A stretch of DNA of 64,000 nucleotides, from NCBI GenBank assembly GCA_023665085.1, contig JAMPEQ010000001.1, positions 124,001 through 188,000 of the forward strand, in the 5' to 3' direction. The notes below the pieces were generated by a model that was given only the letters and a program-made list of their open reading frames with translations, was not told the DNA's origin and searched no databases. Within the stretch, counting starts at the first letter, position 1. Every line of letters starts with the position of its first letter. The translations under genes were made by a program, and so were the position numbers. This DNA comes from Bacteroides sp. Its GTDB lineage: Bacteria > Bacillota > Clostridia > Oscillospirales > Acutalibacteraceae. This document shows, in pieces, positions 1 to 10,620 of the stretch.

Positions 1-941
1 AAGCAAATGCAACAGGCAACGCTACCATTACAGCAAAATACAAAAAGAAAACATATAAGTGCAAAGTCACTGTAAAAAAAGCAAAGCAAAAGGTTACGAA
101 GAAGACATTGTATTTAGGCGAAAAGTATACTCAATCATTGAAGAATGCAAAAAACAAAACAATTGATGCTTCAAAAATCAAGTGGTCAAGTTCAAATACA
201 TCTGTTGCAACAGTATCTTCAAAAGGAATTATCAAAGCAATCAAGAACGGTAAAACTAATATAACTGCGAAATATAAAGGAAAAAAATATGTTTCAACTT
301 TTACAGTAGGCAACAGCGTATCATCAAGCACAACCAACTCTACATTTGGCGTAAATGATACTAAAAAAGTGATAAAATTGACCATGAAAAATGGTAATAC
401 TTTGAAATTAAAATTCATATCTGGAGAAAATCTTGTTAATTATTCATGGGGAAATTGGAAAGGCAATGATACTAAATTAACTCTAACTAAGGTCAATGAT
501 AATTCTACTGGCACAGTAAAAATAAAGTTCTATTGTAAGGAATATCCACAAAACTATGTTATTGTTACAGTAAACATCGAAAGCAAATACAAACTTGTAG
601 TAAAAAACAAATTGCCAGATATTGTTTATTCTTATGAAAAAGGAACAACTCTTAACCCCAGTGGAATGTCCGAAGCTGTCATGATTAACAAAGTTACGAC
701 TACTAATTCAGGTACTACAATGTGTATTGATGTAGAATTTCAGGCTTACGATTCCATATACAAAGAGGGTAATTATTCAGCATTTTATAGAATATTAGAC
801 TCTAATGGTTATGTAGTGAAAGCATCCAGCATTATTTCAGAAAGAATGTATATAGGTGACAAGAGTAAAGCTAAAATATATCTGTTTGATATGAAGCCAG
901 GAACATATACTATAGAATTTATTGATCATTATGCAAAATAA
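1..941 (+). CDS. Secreted Ig-like (BIG2) repeat protein, 3' part only
   Basis: The reading frame is open from the left edge (first full codon at base 3), so the N-terminus and any signal peptide lie outside the window. The first ~35 codons look like the end of one BIG2 repeat (Thr-Gly-Asn-Ala-Thr followed by a Lys-rich strand). A second repeat follows at about codons 36-105, with the typical WSSSNTSVATV core and a later KNGKTNITAKYKGKK stretch. The remaining ~175 residues are not recognised and may be a binding or surface domain. BIG2 repeats usually sit in exported surface proteins. It ends at a strong bidirectional terminator shared with leuS. An internal TTG at 108 is not a likely start because the homologous repeat extends upstream of it. 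Confidence 0.75.
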   Translation, partial: ANATGNATITAKYKKKTYKCKVTVKKAKQKVTKKTLYLGEKYTQSLKNAKNKTIDASKIKWSSSNTSVATVSSKGIIKAIKNGKTNITAKYKGKKYVSTFTVGNSVSSSTTNSTFGVNDTKKVIKLTMKNGNTLKLKFISGENLVNYSWGNWKGNDTKLTLTKVNDNSTGTVKIKFYCKEYPQNYVIVTVNIESKYKLVVKNKLPDIVYSYEKGTTLNPSGMSEAVMINKVTTTNSGTTMCIDVEFQAYDSIYKEGNYSAFYRILDSNGYVVKASSIISERMYIGDKSKAKIYLFDMKPGTYTIEFIDHYAK

Positions 942-977
942 TAATTAAAAGGACACCTTTCGGTGTCCTTTTAATTA
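942..977. terminator. Bidirectional intrinsic terminator between the BIG2 gene and leuS
   Basis: A perfect 16-bp stem (942-957 paired with 962-977) closes a TTTC loop. The GC-rich core GGACACC/GGTGTCC is flanked by A and T runs, so each strand ends in a U-rich tract. It lies between convergent genes. Confidence 0.9.
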
Positions 978-1036
978 TTGTAGTGCTTCCAATTTTATTT
1001 CATATAGTGTTTTAATATTAATATAAAAATCTACAA

Positions 1037-3445
1037 TCAAACTGCAACTATATTTACAAGTTTTCCGGGTACATAGATTTCTTTTTTAATTGTCTTGCCT
1101 TCAATTGCTTCAGCTATACGTGAATCCTGCTTTGCAAGTACAATCGCATCTTCCTTTGAAATATCAACAGGCACTGTAATTCTAGAGCGAACCTTGCCCA
1201 TAATCTGAAGTGCTATTTCAACAGAGTTTTCCTTTGTCTTTTCTTCATCATACTCAGGCCATTCAGCTTCATTTACATATCCGCCGAAATTCATAGCTTC
1301 CCAAAGCTCTTCAGTAACATGAGGAGCAAAAGGATTGAGAAGAATGGTTAAAGTCTTTAACTCTGCCTTATTTACACCCTTTGAATACATTTCATTTACA
1401 AGGCTCATCATAGCTGCAATTGCAGTATTAGCCTTAAGATTATCAATATCTTCTGTAACCTTCTTAATAGTTTTATGCATCATTGCTTCAAGCTCAGATG
1501 AATAATTATCACCGTCTTTAACAATATCCTGCAAGTTCCAGAAACGTTCAATAAATCTCTTACAGCCTTTTATTGAATCACTGTTCCAAGGAGCCGCCTT
1601 TTCAAAATCACCAATAAACATTTCATAAAGACGCATTGTGTCAGCGCCATACTGGTCTACAATTTCATCAGGATTTACAACATTACCTCTTGACTTTGAC
1701 ATTTTTTCGCCGTTCTCACCTAAAATCATACCATGAGAAGTACGCTTTGCATAAGGCTCTTTAGTAGGAACAACACCGATATCATAAAGGAATTTGTGCC
1801 AGAAACGAGAATAGAGCAAGTGAAGAGTAGTGTGCTCCATACCGCCGTTGTACCAATCAACAGGGCCCCAGTATTTTACAGCCTCAGGATCAACAAGAGC
1901 ATTGTCGTTATGAGGATCCATATATCTTAAGAAATACCATGAGGATCCTGCCCACTGCGGCATTGTATCAGTTTCTCTCTTTGCAGGCTTTCCGCAGCAA
2001 GGACATGTTGTATTTACCCAGTCAGTCATCTTTGCAAGAGGTGATTCACCGGTATCTGTAGGCTCATAGCTGTCAACCATAGGAAGACGAAGAGGAAGCT
2101 CGCTTTCAGGAACAGCCACATAACCGCAGTCGTCACATTTAACAATAGGAATAGGCTCTCCCCAATATCTTTGTCTTGAAAACACCCAGTCACGAAGTTT
2201 GAAGTTTACCTTCTGATGACCTTTACCCTCTTTTGTAAGCCATTCAATAATAGCAGTCTTTGCTTCTTCAACGCTCATACCTGTTAAGAAAGAAGAGTTT
2301 ACAAGCTTGCCTGTATAACAGTCTGTAAATGCTTCGTTTTCAACACCAGCTGTTGAACCAGCAACAACTTCTATAATAGGAAGGTTAAATTTCTTTGCAA
2401 ACTCCCAGTCACGTGTATCGTGAGCAGGAACAGCCATAATAGCACCTGTTCCGTATGATGTAAGTACATAGTCAGAAATAAAAATAGGAATTTCTGTATC
2501 ATTTACAGGATTAATACCCATTACACCATCAAGCTTAACACCTGTTTTTTCTTTGTTAAGCTCTGTTCTTTCAAAATCAGATTTATGTGAAGCCTCCAGC
2601 TGATAAGCCTTAACCTCATCAATATTTTTGATTTTATCAGCCCACTTTTCGATATAAGGATGCTCTGGTGAAATAACCATATATGTTGCACCGAAAAGAG
2701 TATCCGGACGTGTAGTATAAACAGTGAGAGTATCTCCGGCAGTTGTGCCGAAATCAACCTCTGCACCTGTAGATCTGCCTATCCAATTCTTCTGCTGTAC
2801 CTTAACTCTGTCGATAAATTCAAGATCATCAAGGTCATCAACAAGTCTCTGAGCATATTCTGTAATTTTAAGCATCCACTGGCTTTGATTTTTTCTGACA
2901 ACTTCACTGCCGCAGCGCTCACATACACCATTTACAACCTCTTCATTTGCAAGAACGCATTTGCAGGATGTACACCAGTTTACAGCCATTTCTTTTTTAT
3001 ATGCAAGTCCCTTCTTGAAAAGCTGAAGGAAAATCCACTGAGTCCATTTGTAATATGAAGGATCAGTAGTATTAATCTCCCTTGTCCAGTCAAAAGAAAA
3101 GCCCAAAGCCTGAAGCTGTGACTTAAAATGAGCCACGTTGTTTTTTGTAACCTCTTCAGGATGAATATGATTTTTGATGGCAAAATTTTCAGTAGGTAAA
3201 CCGAAAGCATCCCATCCCATAGGGTATAGAACATTATAACCCTGAAGTCTTTTCTTACGAGCAACAACATCAAGTGCTGTATAAGAACGAGGGTGTCCTA
3301 CATGAAGTCCCTGTCCTGACGGATATGGGAATTCAACAAGACAATAGAACTTTGGCAGAGTATAATCCTGCTTTGCTGCAAATGTATTTTGGCTGTACCA
3401 GAAGTTCTGCCATTTTGTTTCGATTTTTTTAAAATTGTAATCCAT
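1037..3445 (-). CDS. leuS: Leucyl-tRNA synthetase
   Basis: Class I aminoacyl-tRNA synthetase that charges tRNA-Leu in the cytoplasm. The 802 residues match the usual bacterial length. The HIGH signature reads HVGH at residues 48-51 and the KMSKS loop is at about 579-583. The CP1 editing domain shows the threonine-rich TTRPDTLFG motif and the [10 protein letters not shown] aspartate region. Two pairs of CxxC motifs (about 157-181, and again before the catalytic half resumes) suggest zinc-binding insertions. It is the last gene of the long minus-strand housekeeping run, four bases after rsfS, and ends at the terminator at 942-977. No T-box leader is possible at this internal position. Confidence 0.97.
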   Translation of the reverse strand: MDYNFKKIETKWQNFWYSQNTFAAKQDYTLPKFYCLVEFPYPSGQGLHVGHPRSYTALDVVARKKRLQGYNVLYPMGWDAFGLPTENFAIKNHIHPEEVTKNNVAHFKSQLQALGFSFDWTREINTTDPSYYKWTQWIFLQLFKKGLAYKKEMAVNWCTSCKCVLANEEVVNGVCERCGSEVVRKNQSQWMLKITEYAQRLVDDLDDLEFIDRVKVQQKNWIGRSTGAEVDFGTTAGDTLTVYTTRPDTLFGATYMVISPEHPYIEKWADKIKNIDEVKAYQLEASHKSDFERTELNKEKTGVKLDGVMGINPVNDTEIPIFISDYVLTSYGTGAIMAVPAHDTRDWEFAKKFNLPIIEVVAGSTAGVENEAFTDCYTGKLVNSSFLTGMSVEEAKTAIIEWLTKEGKGHQKVNFKLRDWVFSRQRYWGEPIPIVKCDDCGYVAVPESELPLRLPMVDSYEPTDTGESPLAKMTDWVNTTCPCCGKPAKRETDTMPQWAGSSWYFLRYMDPHNDNALVDPEAVKYWGPVDWYNGGMEHTTLHLLYSRFWHKFLYDIGVVPTKEPYAKRTSHGMILGENGEKMSKSRGNVVNPDEIVDQYGADTMRLYEMFIGDFEKAAPWNSDSIKGCKRFIERFWNLQDIVKDGDNYSSELEAMMHKTIKKVTEDIDNLKANTAIAAMMSLVNEMYSKGVNKAELKTLTILLNPFAPHVTEELWEAMNFGGYVNEAEWPEYDEEKTKENSVEIALQIMGKVRSRITVPVDISKEDAIVLAKQDSRIAEAIEGKTIKKEIYVPGKLVNIVAV

Positions 3446-3449
3446 TGTA

Positions 3450-3803
3450 TCAGTCCTCCAAATAATTTGTAATATCTATTTTCTGTCCATCCTCCCAAAG
3501 ACGCTCAAGCTGATAAAATTTTCTTTGTTCTTTGTAGAAAATGTGAATAACAACTGAATTATAATCAAGGCATACCCAAGGTGTCTTTTCGCCTTCAATG
3601 TGATGAGGCTTTAAGCCAGCTTCTCCAAGTTTAAACTCAACCTCATCTGCCAAAGCTGAAACCTGAGTAGAGCTGTTACCTGTTGCAATAACAAAATAAT
3701 CTGCAAGAATTGTTAAATCGGTTACACCGATAACTTCGATATCCTCGCCCTTTTTACTGTCAATTGCTTTAACAGCTGTTTTTAATATTTCCTGTACTTC
3801 CAT
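3450..3803 (-). CDS. rsfS: Ribosomal silencing factor RsfS (Iojap family)
   Basis: A 117-residue protein of the RsfS/Iojap/YbeB family, which binds ribosomal protein L14 and blocks subunit joining during starvation. The family core is visible: [20 protein letters not shown] near residues 30-50, then [15 protein letters not shown] and a C-terminal FYQLERLW segment. Length is normal. The order yqeK-rsfS-leuS is common in Clostridia; a LytR-CpsA-Psr gene often found between yqeK and rsfS in relatives is absent here. Confidence 0.93.
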   Translation of the reverse strand: MEVQEILKTAVKAIDSKKGEDIEVIGVTDLTILADYFVIATGNSSTQVSALADEVEFKLGEAGLKPHHIEGEKTPWVCLDYNSVVIHIFYKEQRKFYQLERLWEDGQKIDITNYLED

Positions 3804-3843
3804 TTAATCACTTTCCTTATAAAATGTAATAAATAAAATTATA

Positions 3844-4419
3844 TTAATCATTAAAATATTTTTCAAGTAAATAATTATACGCATTAACCGTATCAGGATG
3901 AAGTGCATCGCCTCTGTCTGCCACGGATTTTATAGTATAGCGTGTTGCATAAAGCAAACCGTATTCTTTTCCCTTTTCGGTTTCGTTTCTTATATTTTCG
4001 ATATCATCATAAGTCCTGTCAGCAGAAATAAAATCTGCAAGATAAATAATTTCCTCCAGCAAAGTCATATTATCTCTGCCTGTAGTATGATAGCGAATAG
4101 CATTTAAAATTTCTTCATCCTCAATTCCAAGCTCCGCCTTTGCGAAAGCTGCTCCTGATATCTGATGATAAAACTTTTTGTGCTTTATTTCAAAATCACT
4201 AATAGAAATACCTGCTTTTTTAATAAATTCAAGCTGTTCCTCTGCTGTGCTTTCTTTAGTCGCATCATGCAGTATTCCTGCTGTCTCAGCTTTGTTCACA
4301 TCTGCACCATAACGCTCTGCAAGCTCTTTTGCACTTTCAGCAACGCAGACAGAATGATAAAATCTATAGTCAGAAAGCTTTTCTCTTATTACCTTTGTCA
4401 GTTCTTCAATATTATACAC
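3844..4419 (-). CDS. yqeK: YqeK family HD-domain hydrolase (probable Ap4A hydrolase)
   Basis: A 191-residue HD-domain protein. The metal ligands expected of the family are visible: His near residue 22 (FYHSVCVAES), the HD pair in GILHDATKE at about 50, His in FYHQISG at about 83, and Asp in YLADFISADR at about 128. YqeK proteins hydrolyse diadenosine tetraphosphate symmetrically. It overlaps the end of nadD by 8 bases, which suggests translational coupling, and sits in the standard nadD-yqeK-rsfS order. Confidence 0.92.
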   Translation of the reverse strand: MYNIEELTKVIREKLSDYRFYHSVCVAESAKELAERYGADVNKAETAGILHDATKESTAEEQLEFIKKAGISISDFEIKHKKFYHQISGAAFAKAELGIEDEEILNAIRYHTTGRDNMTLLEEIIYLADFISADRTYDDIENIRNETEKGKEYGLLYATRYTIKSVADRGDALHPDTVNAYNYLLEKYFND

Positions 4420-5041
4420 GATACAGTCCCTTTTTCAAAATATATTCTTCTACCTCTTTAGGTACAAGTTCAGCAATACTTTCGCCCTTTTTGACTTTCT
4501 CACGAATATCGGTTGATGAAACAACCATAGGCTTTGTTACAACCACACCAACACGATTCTCAGGAAAAATATCTTTATTGTCTATCATATATTGCCTCAA
4601 GACATCGGCTTCGCCTTCTTCGCGTATTAAGCCAATAACATTAGTAAGCTTTAAGATTTTTTTATACTTATACCACTTAGTAAAATTTAAGAACTGGTCA
4701 GAACCCATAAACAGAAAAAAACTGTCAAAAGGATAAATCTGCTTCAGTGCTTTCAAAGTATTATAAGTATAGCTTTTGCCTTTCAGCTTAAATTCAATAT
4801 CACTGATTTCTATACGGTCAGTTACATCAAAATTGAAATTATCTTTATTATTCAATGCCATCTCAAGCATATTAAATCTATCCTGTGCATCTGCAAAATC
4901 CTCGTCAGATTTATGAGGAGGATCAGCAGTAGGAATAACCAAAAGCTTATCAATATTATTAATTCTGACAAGTAATTCCAATAAATTCAAATGCCCTTTA
5001 TGAACAGGATTAAAAGCACCGCCAAATATACCTATTCTCAT
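4412..5041 (-). CDS. nadD: Nicotinate-nucleotide adenylyltransferase
   Basis: Makes deamido-NAD from nicotinate mononucleotide and ATP. The nucleotidyltransferase signature GIFGGAFNPVHKGH starts at residue 3, with the catalytic HxGH at 15-18, and the C-terminal SSTDIRE motif is present. Its 209 residues are typical. The start codon is directly next to the yhbY stop. Together with nadE at the other end of the window this gives two steps of NAD synthesis, though they are far apart and not co-transcribed. Confidence 0.95.
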   Translation of the reverse strand: MRIGIFGGAFNPVHKGHLNLLELLVRINNIDKLLVIPTADPPHKSDEDFADAQDRFNMLEMALNNKDNFNFDVTDRIEISDIEFKLKGKSYTYNTLKALKQIYPFDSFFLFMGSDQFLNFTKWYKYKKILKLTNVIGLIREEGEADVLRQYMIDNKDIFPENRVGVVVTKPMVVSSTDIREKVKKGESIAELVPKEVEEYILKKGLYRV

Positions 5042-5467
5042 TTATCTGCCCCTGAATTTAGGTCTGTCATACTTAGCATAAGGATTTTTTGCTTCCTTTT
5101 CCCTCTGACGCTGTCTTTTACCCTTAATCTTAACCTTTTTCTTGGCTGTAGCTTTTGCTGAACCGGATCCTCTTTTCTTCTTCTTTTCAGCAATACGCTC
5201 CTCGTCGGCCTCACGATAAAGAACAATTATACCGCCTATTACCTGAATAACATCTGCACTCAAGGCATCTGCTAATTCCTGAGCAAGCTCCTTTGGTGTC
5301 TTAGGTGAAGTTTCAAGATGCACACGAATTTTTATAAGCTCTCTGGCATCAAGAGTATCATCAATCTGAGTAATCAGATTATCGCTTATTCCCTCTTTTC
5401 CGATTTGAATAATCGGCTCAAGAGGATTGGCTTTTGCTCTTAATGCTGCTCTTTCCTTTGATGTCAT
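5042..5467 (-). CDS. yhbY: YhbY family CRM-domain RNA-binding protein with a long basic tail
   Basis: Residues 1-95 form the CRM RNA-binding fold associated with pre-50S ribosomes: LRAKANPLEPIIQIGKEGIS at the start, then IKIRVHLETSPKT and VIQVIGGIIVLYRE. Normal YhbY proteins stop at about 95-105 residues. This one continues for about 45 residues of very Lys/Arg-rich sequence that looks disordered and nucleic-acid binding. The start ATG overlaps the rdgB stop in an ATGA arrangement, so translation is probably coupled. Confidence 0.9.
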   Translation of the reverse strand: MTSKERAALRAKANPLEPIIQIGKEGISDNLITQIDDTLDARELIKIRVHLETSPKTPKELAQELADALSADVIQVIGGIIVLYREADEERIAEKKKKRGSGSAKATAKKKVKIKGKRQRQREKEAKNPYAKYDRPKFRGR

Positions 5468-6051
5468 ATAAATTTCTCCAATTCCTTCGTAAGTTTTCTT
5501 AATGCATTTCCTCTGTGGCTGATTTTGTCTTTATCCTCAGCAGTATATCTTCCGAAAGCCTTTCCGTTTATCAAAAACAAAGGATCGTAACCAAATCCCT
5601 CGTTACCATCACGCTCAAAGCCGATATGACCATGGCATTCTCCACGGACAATTATTTCATTTCCGTCAGGAAATTCACAGCAGATCGCACATACATAATA
5701 TGCTGTACGCTCTTCCATAGGAACTCCTTCAAGCTTTTCCAGCAATAAATCATTATTGCGTTCGTCATTGCCGTGTTCACCTGAAAAACGTGCTGAAAAT
5801 ATGCCGGGTGCACCACCAAGATAGTCTACGCAAAGACCTGAGTCATCGGCAATTGCAGGCATATTAGTCGCTCTGCATGCTGCCACTGCCTTGATTTTTG
5901 CGTTTTCTTCAAAGGTATCGCCATCCTCTTCAACATCTTCAAGGGTTATACCCAGCATCTTGGCTGTAACAACATTTATACCAAGAGGTGATAAAATACG
6001 CTGCATTTCTGCAAGCTTTTTCATATTATTGGTTGCAAGAATAAAATCCAT
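5464..6051 (-). CDS. rdgB: XTP/dITP diphosphatase (RdgB/HAM1)
   Basis: House-cleaning pyrophosphatase that removes ITP, dITP and XTP. I place the start at 6051, giving 195 residues that begin MDFILATNNMKKL, the conserved family N-terminus. The frame stays open upstream to 6282, but that extension lies inside ftsY and has no family similarity. Visible motifs are FEENAKIKA and the active-site region DDSGLCVDYLGGAPGIFSAR. It follows ftsY after 7 bases and overlaps yhbY by 4 bases. Confidence 0.94.
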   Translation of the reverse strand: MDFILATNNMKKLAEMQRILSPLGINVVTAKMLGITLEDVEEDGDTFEENAKIKAVAACRATNMPAIADDSGLCVDYLGGAPGIFSARFSGEHGNDERNNDLLLEKLEGVPMEERTAYYVCAICCEFPDGNEIIVRGECHGHIGFERDGNEGFGYDPLFLINGKAFGRYTAEDKDKISHRGNALRKLTKELEKFI

Positions 6052-6058
6052 AATCTGT

Positions 6059-7033
6059 TCAGTTCTCCTCTTTGCTATCATTAGTGATAAAGTCAACAAT
6101 ATCCTTGTCATCCTCAGGAATGCTTGCATCAAATAAACCTGCTGCAAATGCATCAGCATCAAATGGCTGAAGATCATCAATCTTCTCACCAACGCCAACA
6201 AATTTAACAGGAACATCAAGTTCATTATTAATAGCAAGCACAACACCGCCTTTTGCAGTTCCGTCAAGCTTGGTAAGCACAATACCTGTTATGCCTGCAG
6301 CCTCTTTGAAATCCTTCGCCTGATTTACTGCATTCTGACCTGTTGTTGCATCCAATACCAGAAGTATTTCCTTGCTTGCGCCCGGAAGCTCTCTGTCAAT
6401 TACACGGCTTATTTTATTAAGCTCATCCATAAGATTTTTTTTATTGTGAAGTCTGCCGGCTGTGTCAATAATAATTACATCACAGCCTCTTGCCTTGCCT
6501 GCCTGAATTGTATCATATACAACTGCAGCAGGATCAGAGCCCTCGGCGTGTTTAACAAGATCTACATCTGCTCTGTCTGCCCATACCTGAAGCTGTTCTA
6601 TAGCAGCAGCACGAAAGGTATCGGCTGCACCGAGAATTACCTTACGGTTCTGTGATTTTAAACGCAGTGCAAGCTTGCCGATTGTTGTAGTTTTGCCTAC
6701 ACCGTTTACGCCAATCATAAGAATAACCGAAGGCTTTGAACGTAATCTTAAATAACTACCGCCCCATACTACACCTGAAACAATGTCTTTCATAGTTTCT
6801 CTGACTTGTTTAACATCGGTTATTTTGTCATTATCAATCTTATTTTTCAGATCACGAATAATTCTTTCGGCTGTAGGCATACCCACATCACCCATAATCA
6901 AGACTTCTTCAAGCTCATCAAAAAGCTCGTCGGTAATCTCCTCATAAGTCTCCATTATTTCATCCATTTGTGCTGTAATGCCTTCATCTCTTGTTTTTTT
7001 AAGACCTTTTTTAAATATAGAAAAAATACCCAT
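6059..7033 (-). CDS. ftsY: Signal recognition particle receptor FtsY
   Basis: SRP receptor GTPase that delivers ribosomes to the membrane translocon. The 324 residues form the N and G domains only; the long acidic A domain of enterobacteria is absent, as in most Firmicutes. Visible GTPase motifs are the P-loop [13 protein letters not shown] near residue 109, DTAGRLHNK near 192 and [10 protein letters not shown] near 255. It directly follows smc (17 bases), a conserved Firmicutes pairing. Confidence 0.96.
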   Translation of the reverse strand: MGIFSIFKKGLKKTRDEGITAQMDEIMETYEEITDELFDELEEVLIMGDVGMPTAERIIRDLKNKIDNDKITDVKQVRETMKDIVSGVVWGGSYLRLRSKPSVILMIGVNGVGKTTTIGKLALRLKSQNRKVILGAADTFRAAAIEQLQVWADRADVDLVKHAEGSDPAAVVYDTIQAGKARGCDVIIIDTAGRLHNKKNLMDELNKISRVIDRELPGASKEILLVLDATTGQNAVNQAKDFKEAAGITGIVLTKLDGTAKGGVVLAINNELDVPVKFVGVGEKIDDLQPFDADAFAAGLFDASIPEDDKDIVDFITNDSKEEN

Positions 7034-7050
7034 CTAATTCACATCCTTTA

Positions 7051-10000
7051 TTATTCCAAGCCCATTTTTGCAGCCAGTTCAGCTGTTTGCAGTTCAATAA
7101 GCTTTGATACACCCTTTTCCTGCATGGTAACACCGTAAAGAACATCCGCCTCTTCCATAGTACCACGTCTGTGGGTAATAGAAATAAACTGAGTTTTATC
7201 GGTCATTTTTCGCATATACTTTGCAAAACGTTCAACATTAACATCATCAAGTGCAGCCTCAACCTCATCATATATACAGAATGGTGCAGGCTGAACCTTA
7301 AGCACACTAAAGAGGAGTGCCATTGCTGCAAGTGATTTTTCACCGCCTGAGAAAAGATTAATATTCTGTACTGATTTTCCGGGAGGCTGAATTTTAATTT
7401 CAATCGGTGATTCAAGACAGTTATCAGGCTGTTCTAGAACAATTTCACCCTTACCTCCGCCAAAGAAATCAGCAAATGAAATCTTGAATTCCTCATTAAT
7501 TTTATTGAACTTTTCAAGGAATTTTTCACTCATTGAAGAAGTTAAGTCTTCGATAATCTTAAGAAGCTCAGACTTTGACTTTTCGATGTCATCAATCTGC
7601 TCCTTCAAAAACTCGTAACGCTCGGAAACCTCTTTGTATTCTTCAATAGAACCTACATTGATTGAGCCTAAGCCTTTGATAGCAACTTTAATTTCATGAA
7701 GCCGTTTCTTAGCCTCTGTCATATTTTCAATCTCAATATTAAGCGCTTCAGCTTCTCTTCTTGTAAGCTCATACTGTTCAAAGAGCATGTCATTAAGTTC
7801 ATCATACTCCTTTTGCATATTTACCTTATGCTCTGTAAGTCTTACAATTTCACCTGAAAGCTTTTCTCTCTCCTGACTCTTATTACGTTCAAATGTTCGC
7901 AGTTCAGCAGAACGCTTTTCCAGTGAATTTCGCTCTTCAATTTTCTCGTCAGCATTATGAAGAGAGTCCTGTGCCTTTTTGCGATAATCATTTGCTGTTG
8001 CTTTTATCTTATTTATATCAATAAGATAAGCATCATTTTTTTCCTCTATTGAAGCAATTTCATCAGCAGTTGATTTAACTCTGTTTTTCTGTGTGTCCTT
8101 ACGCAGTGTAAGCTCTTCGACTGAAATCTTAAGTGCCTCAATATCCTTAGCTGTTGTAACGATATCAAGATTAATTTCCTGTATTCTTTGTCTGTAACTG
8201 TCACGCTTTGCATTAATTTCTTCTGCATTTACAGCAGTCTTATTAAGCTCATTTTCAGCATCAGCCATTTGCTTTTCTATTATATCTGCATCTGCCTGTG
8301 CTGCCTTATTTGCCTTTTCAAGCTGTGAAATTCTTTCGCCGGCATTTGTTTTTTCATCAATAAGCTGTTCTTTCTGGGCTTTGGCAGCATCAAGTTTTTC
8401 ACATATGAGAGTATGATTGCCCTGTGCCCTGATCTGCTCTTCTTTAGCCTGCTGTAAATCAGCTTCAACACCCTGCAAATTTGCACCTGCAAGGTTTGCA
8501 GCTTCTATTGCAGCTTTCAATTCTGCTTTCAGTGCTTCAGATTCTTTCTCAAGCTCACTCGCCTGACTGTTAAGCTCATCTATCATATTGCTGCGGGACA
8601 AAATACCTGCACCCTTTGACTGTGATCCGCCTGTCATAGCACCGCCCGGATTAATAACCTGACCATCAATGGTCACAATCTTAAATCTTGCACCGTACTG
8701 TTTTGAAATACCAATAGCAGAATCCATATCATCAACAATTACAACTCTGCCAAGGAGATTTGAAACAATATTTTCATACTCACTTTTACAATCAACAAGA
8801 TTTGATGCGATTGCCACAAACCCCAAGCAGTCATCAAGATTTTTTTCATCGAGCCTTCTTGGTTTTATTGCCGAAATAGGAAGGAAGGTTGCTCTGCCGA
8901 GCTTATTATTTTTCAGGTAATAAATTGCTCTTTTCGCATCAGCTTCATTTGTAGTAACAATATTTTGCATTGCCGCACCAAGTGCTACCTCGACAGCAAC
9001 CGAATATTCGTTATCAACAGTAATAAGCTGTGACAAAGGACCATGAATTCCTGAAAGAGACTTACTCTGTGATTGTTTCATAACAGCTCTTACAGCACCA
9101 GAAAATCCCTCCATGTTTTTTTCCAAATCGAGAAGCATTTTTGCTTTTGATCTTTTTTGAGAAAGATCATAATTAAGTTTTTCTAAACTCTCTTTAAGCT
9201 TTTCTGCCTTAGCTTTTTTGTTTTCATATTTAAGTCTGTAACCTGAAAGAGAGTTGCTATTTTCATTTATACGCTCTTCCAGAAAATCTAAGTTTTTCTG
9301 ACTTTCCTCCTGCTGAGCAATTGCAATATTCAGCTCCTTGTCGCAAACTGCAATGCTTTCATCAACAACGCTTTGACGTGCCTTTATTTCATCAATTGAT
9401 GATAAGGCTTGTGTGCACTTAACTCTGCATTCTGAAAGTGCTACTGTCAAGCTTGTAATTCTTTGATTTATCTCATTTGTAAGCTTTGAGTTTGTTTCAT
9501 TTGAAGAAACAAGGCTTTCCATTTTTTCACTTGTCTGTTTAAGTTCAAGCTGCTTGTCTGCAAGTGAGCTTTCACCTTCGGCAATAAGCTGATTTTTTTC
9601 CTCAATCTGTGTATCAATAGATTGATTTGCATCATCTGTCATATTGATTTCATCACGAAGCCTCTGAATAGTCTCGTTATTATGAGAAACTGTGCTTTCG
9701 AGCACCATTGCCTTACCGTCTTCACGAAGTGCCTCTTCCTCATTTGATTTAGCTATTGCTCTCAGCTGTTCAAGCTCAATATTAATTAGTCCTGATTTTT
9801 CAAGTGCTTCTTCGATTTCGTTTTCAATTTTTTTCAACTCATTTTCGCAAACCTGATAAGAAGCCTCAGCAGCATCAATTTTGTGTTCCTGCTCTCTTAA
9901 ATCATTTGTAAAGCGTTTTATTTTGTTTACCCAAACGCCTATTTCAAGAGTTTTCTTTTCTTGTGAAAGCTCAAGAAATTGTGCTGCTTTTTCGCTCTGC

Positions 10001-10620
10001 TTTTTTAAAGGACCTACTCTGTTTTCAAGCTCTCCGAGAATATCAAGAAGTCTTACGAGATTTTCCTGTGCCTGATCAAGTCTTCTTGTGGCATCAGTTC
10101 TTTTATGTCTGAAAAGAGAAATACCTGCCGCCTCTTCAAAAAGCTCTCTTCTGTCCTCATTTTTCTGTGAAATAATAGAGTCAATCTTACCCTGACCTAC
10201 CATTGAATATCCGTCAGAGCCGAGACCGGTATCCATAAACAGCTCATGGATATCCTTTCTTCTTACAGTTTCACCATCGATTTTGTATTCACTTTCGCCT
10301 GAACGATAGTATCTTCGGCTGACAGTAACAATTTCGCCTCTGTCCTTCAAAGCGCCGTCAGCATTATCAAGAGTAAGCTGAACCTGAGCAAAACCCAGCG
10401 CCTTTCGTGCAGATGTTCCGCCGAAAATAACATCTTCCATTTTTGAACCACGCAGTGATTTAGTGCTTGTTTCACCAAGCACCCATCTTACCGCATCAGA
10501 AATATTACTTTTGCCTGAGCCGTTAGGTCCTACAACAGCAGTAATACCCTTGCCGAAATTCAGCTCTGTTCTATCAGGAAAGGACTTAAAACCCTGCATT
10601 TCCAATGTTCTTAAAACCAT
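7051..10620 (-). CDS. smc: Chromosome segregation ATPase SMC
   Basis: A 1189-residue structural maintenance of chromosomes protein. It has an N-terminal Walker A GPNGSGKSNISDA near residue 32, a long heptad-rich coiled coil, a hinge at about 490-650 containing the NPGGAMTGGS glycine turn, a returning coiled coil, then the C-terminal ABC signature LFSGGEKSLAA and Walker B PFCIYDEVEAALDD. It dimerises and organises the origin region with ScpA/ScpB. It starts immediately after the radical SAM gene stop. Length and domain order are normal. Confidence 0.97.
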   Translation of the reverse strand: MVLRTLEMQGFKSFPDRTELNFGKGITAVVGPNGSGKSNISDAVRWVLGETSTKSLRGSKMEDVIFGGTSARKALGFAQVQLTLDNADGALKDRGEIVTVSRRYYRSGESEYKIDGETVRRKDIHELFMDTGLGSDGYSMVGQGKIDSIISQKNEDRRELFEEAAGISLFRHKRTDATRRLDQAQENLVRLLDILGELENRVGPLKKQSEKAAQFLELSQEKKTLEIGVWVNKIKRFTNDLREQEHKIDAAEASYQVCENELKKIENEIEEALEKSGLINIELEQLRAIAKSNEEEALREDGKAMVLESTVSHNNETIQRLRDEINMTDDANQSIDTQIEEKNQLIAEGESSLADKQLELKQTSEKMESLVSSNETNSKLTNEINQRITSLTVALSECRVKCTQALSSIDEIKARQSVVDESIAVCDKELNIAIAQQEESQKNLDFLEERINENSNSLSGYRLKYENKKAKAEKLKESLEKLNYDLSQKRSKAKMLLDLEKNMEGFSGAVRAVMKQSQSKSLSGIHGPLSQLITVDNEYSVAVEVALGAAMQNIVTTNEADAKRAIYYLKNNKLGRATFLPISAIKPRRLDEKNLDDCLGFVAIASNLVDCKSEYENIVSNLLGRVVIVDDMDSAIGISKQYGARFKIVTIDGQVINPGGAMTGGSQSKGAGILSRSNMIDELNSQASELEKESEALKAELKAAIEAANLAGANLQGVEADLQQAKEEQIRAQGNHTLICEKLDAAKAQKEQLIDEKTNAGERISQLEKANKAAQADADIIEKQMADAENELNKTAVNAEEINAKRDSYRQRIQEINLDIVTTAKDIEALKISVEELTLRKDTQKNRVKSTADEIASIEEKNDAYLIDINKIKATANDYRKKAQDSLHNADEKIEERNSLEKRSAELRTFERNKSQEREKLSGEIVRLTEHKVNMQKEYDELNDMLFEQYELTRREAEALNIEIENMTEAKKRLHEIKVAIKGLGSINVGSIEEYKEVSERYEFLKEQIDDIEKSKSELLKIIEDLTSSMSEKFLEKFNKINEEFKISFADFFGGGKGEIVLEQPDNCLESPIEIKIQPPGKSVQNINLFSGGEKSLAAMALLFSVLKVQPAPFCIYDEVEAALDDVNVERFAKYMRKMTDKTQFISITHRRGTMEEADVLYGVTMQEKGVSKLIELQTAELAAKMGLE

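Noticed and set aside
6052-6282. Upstream extension of the rdgB frame
   Set aside because: It lies within ftsY, has no family match, and the conserved N-terminus starts at 6051.
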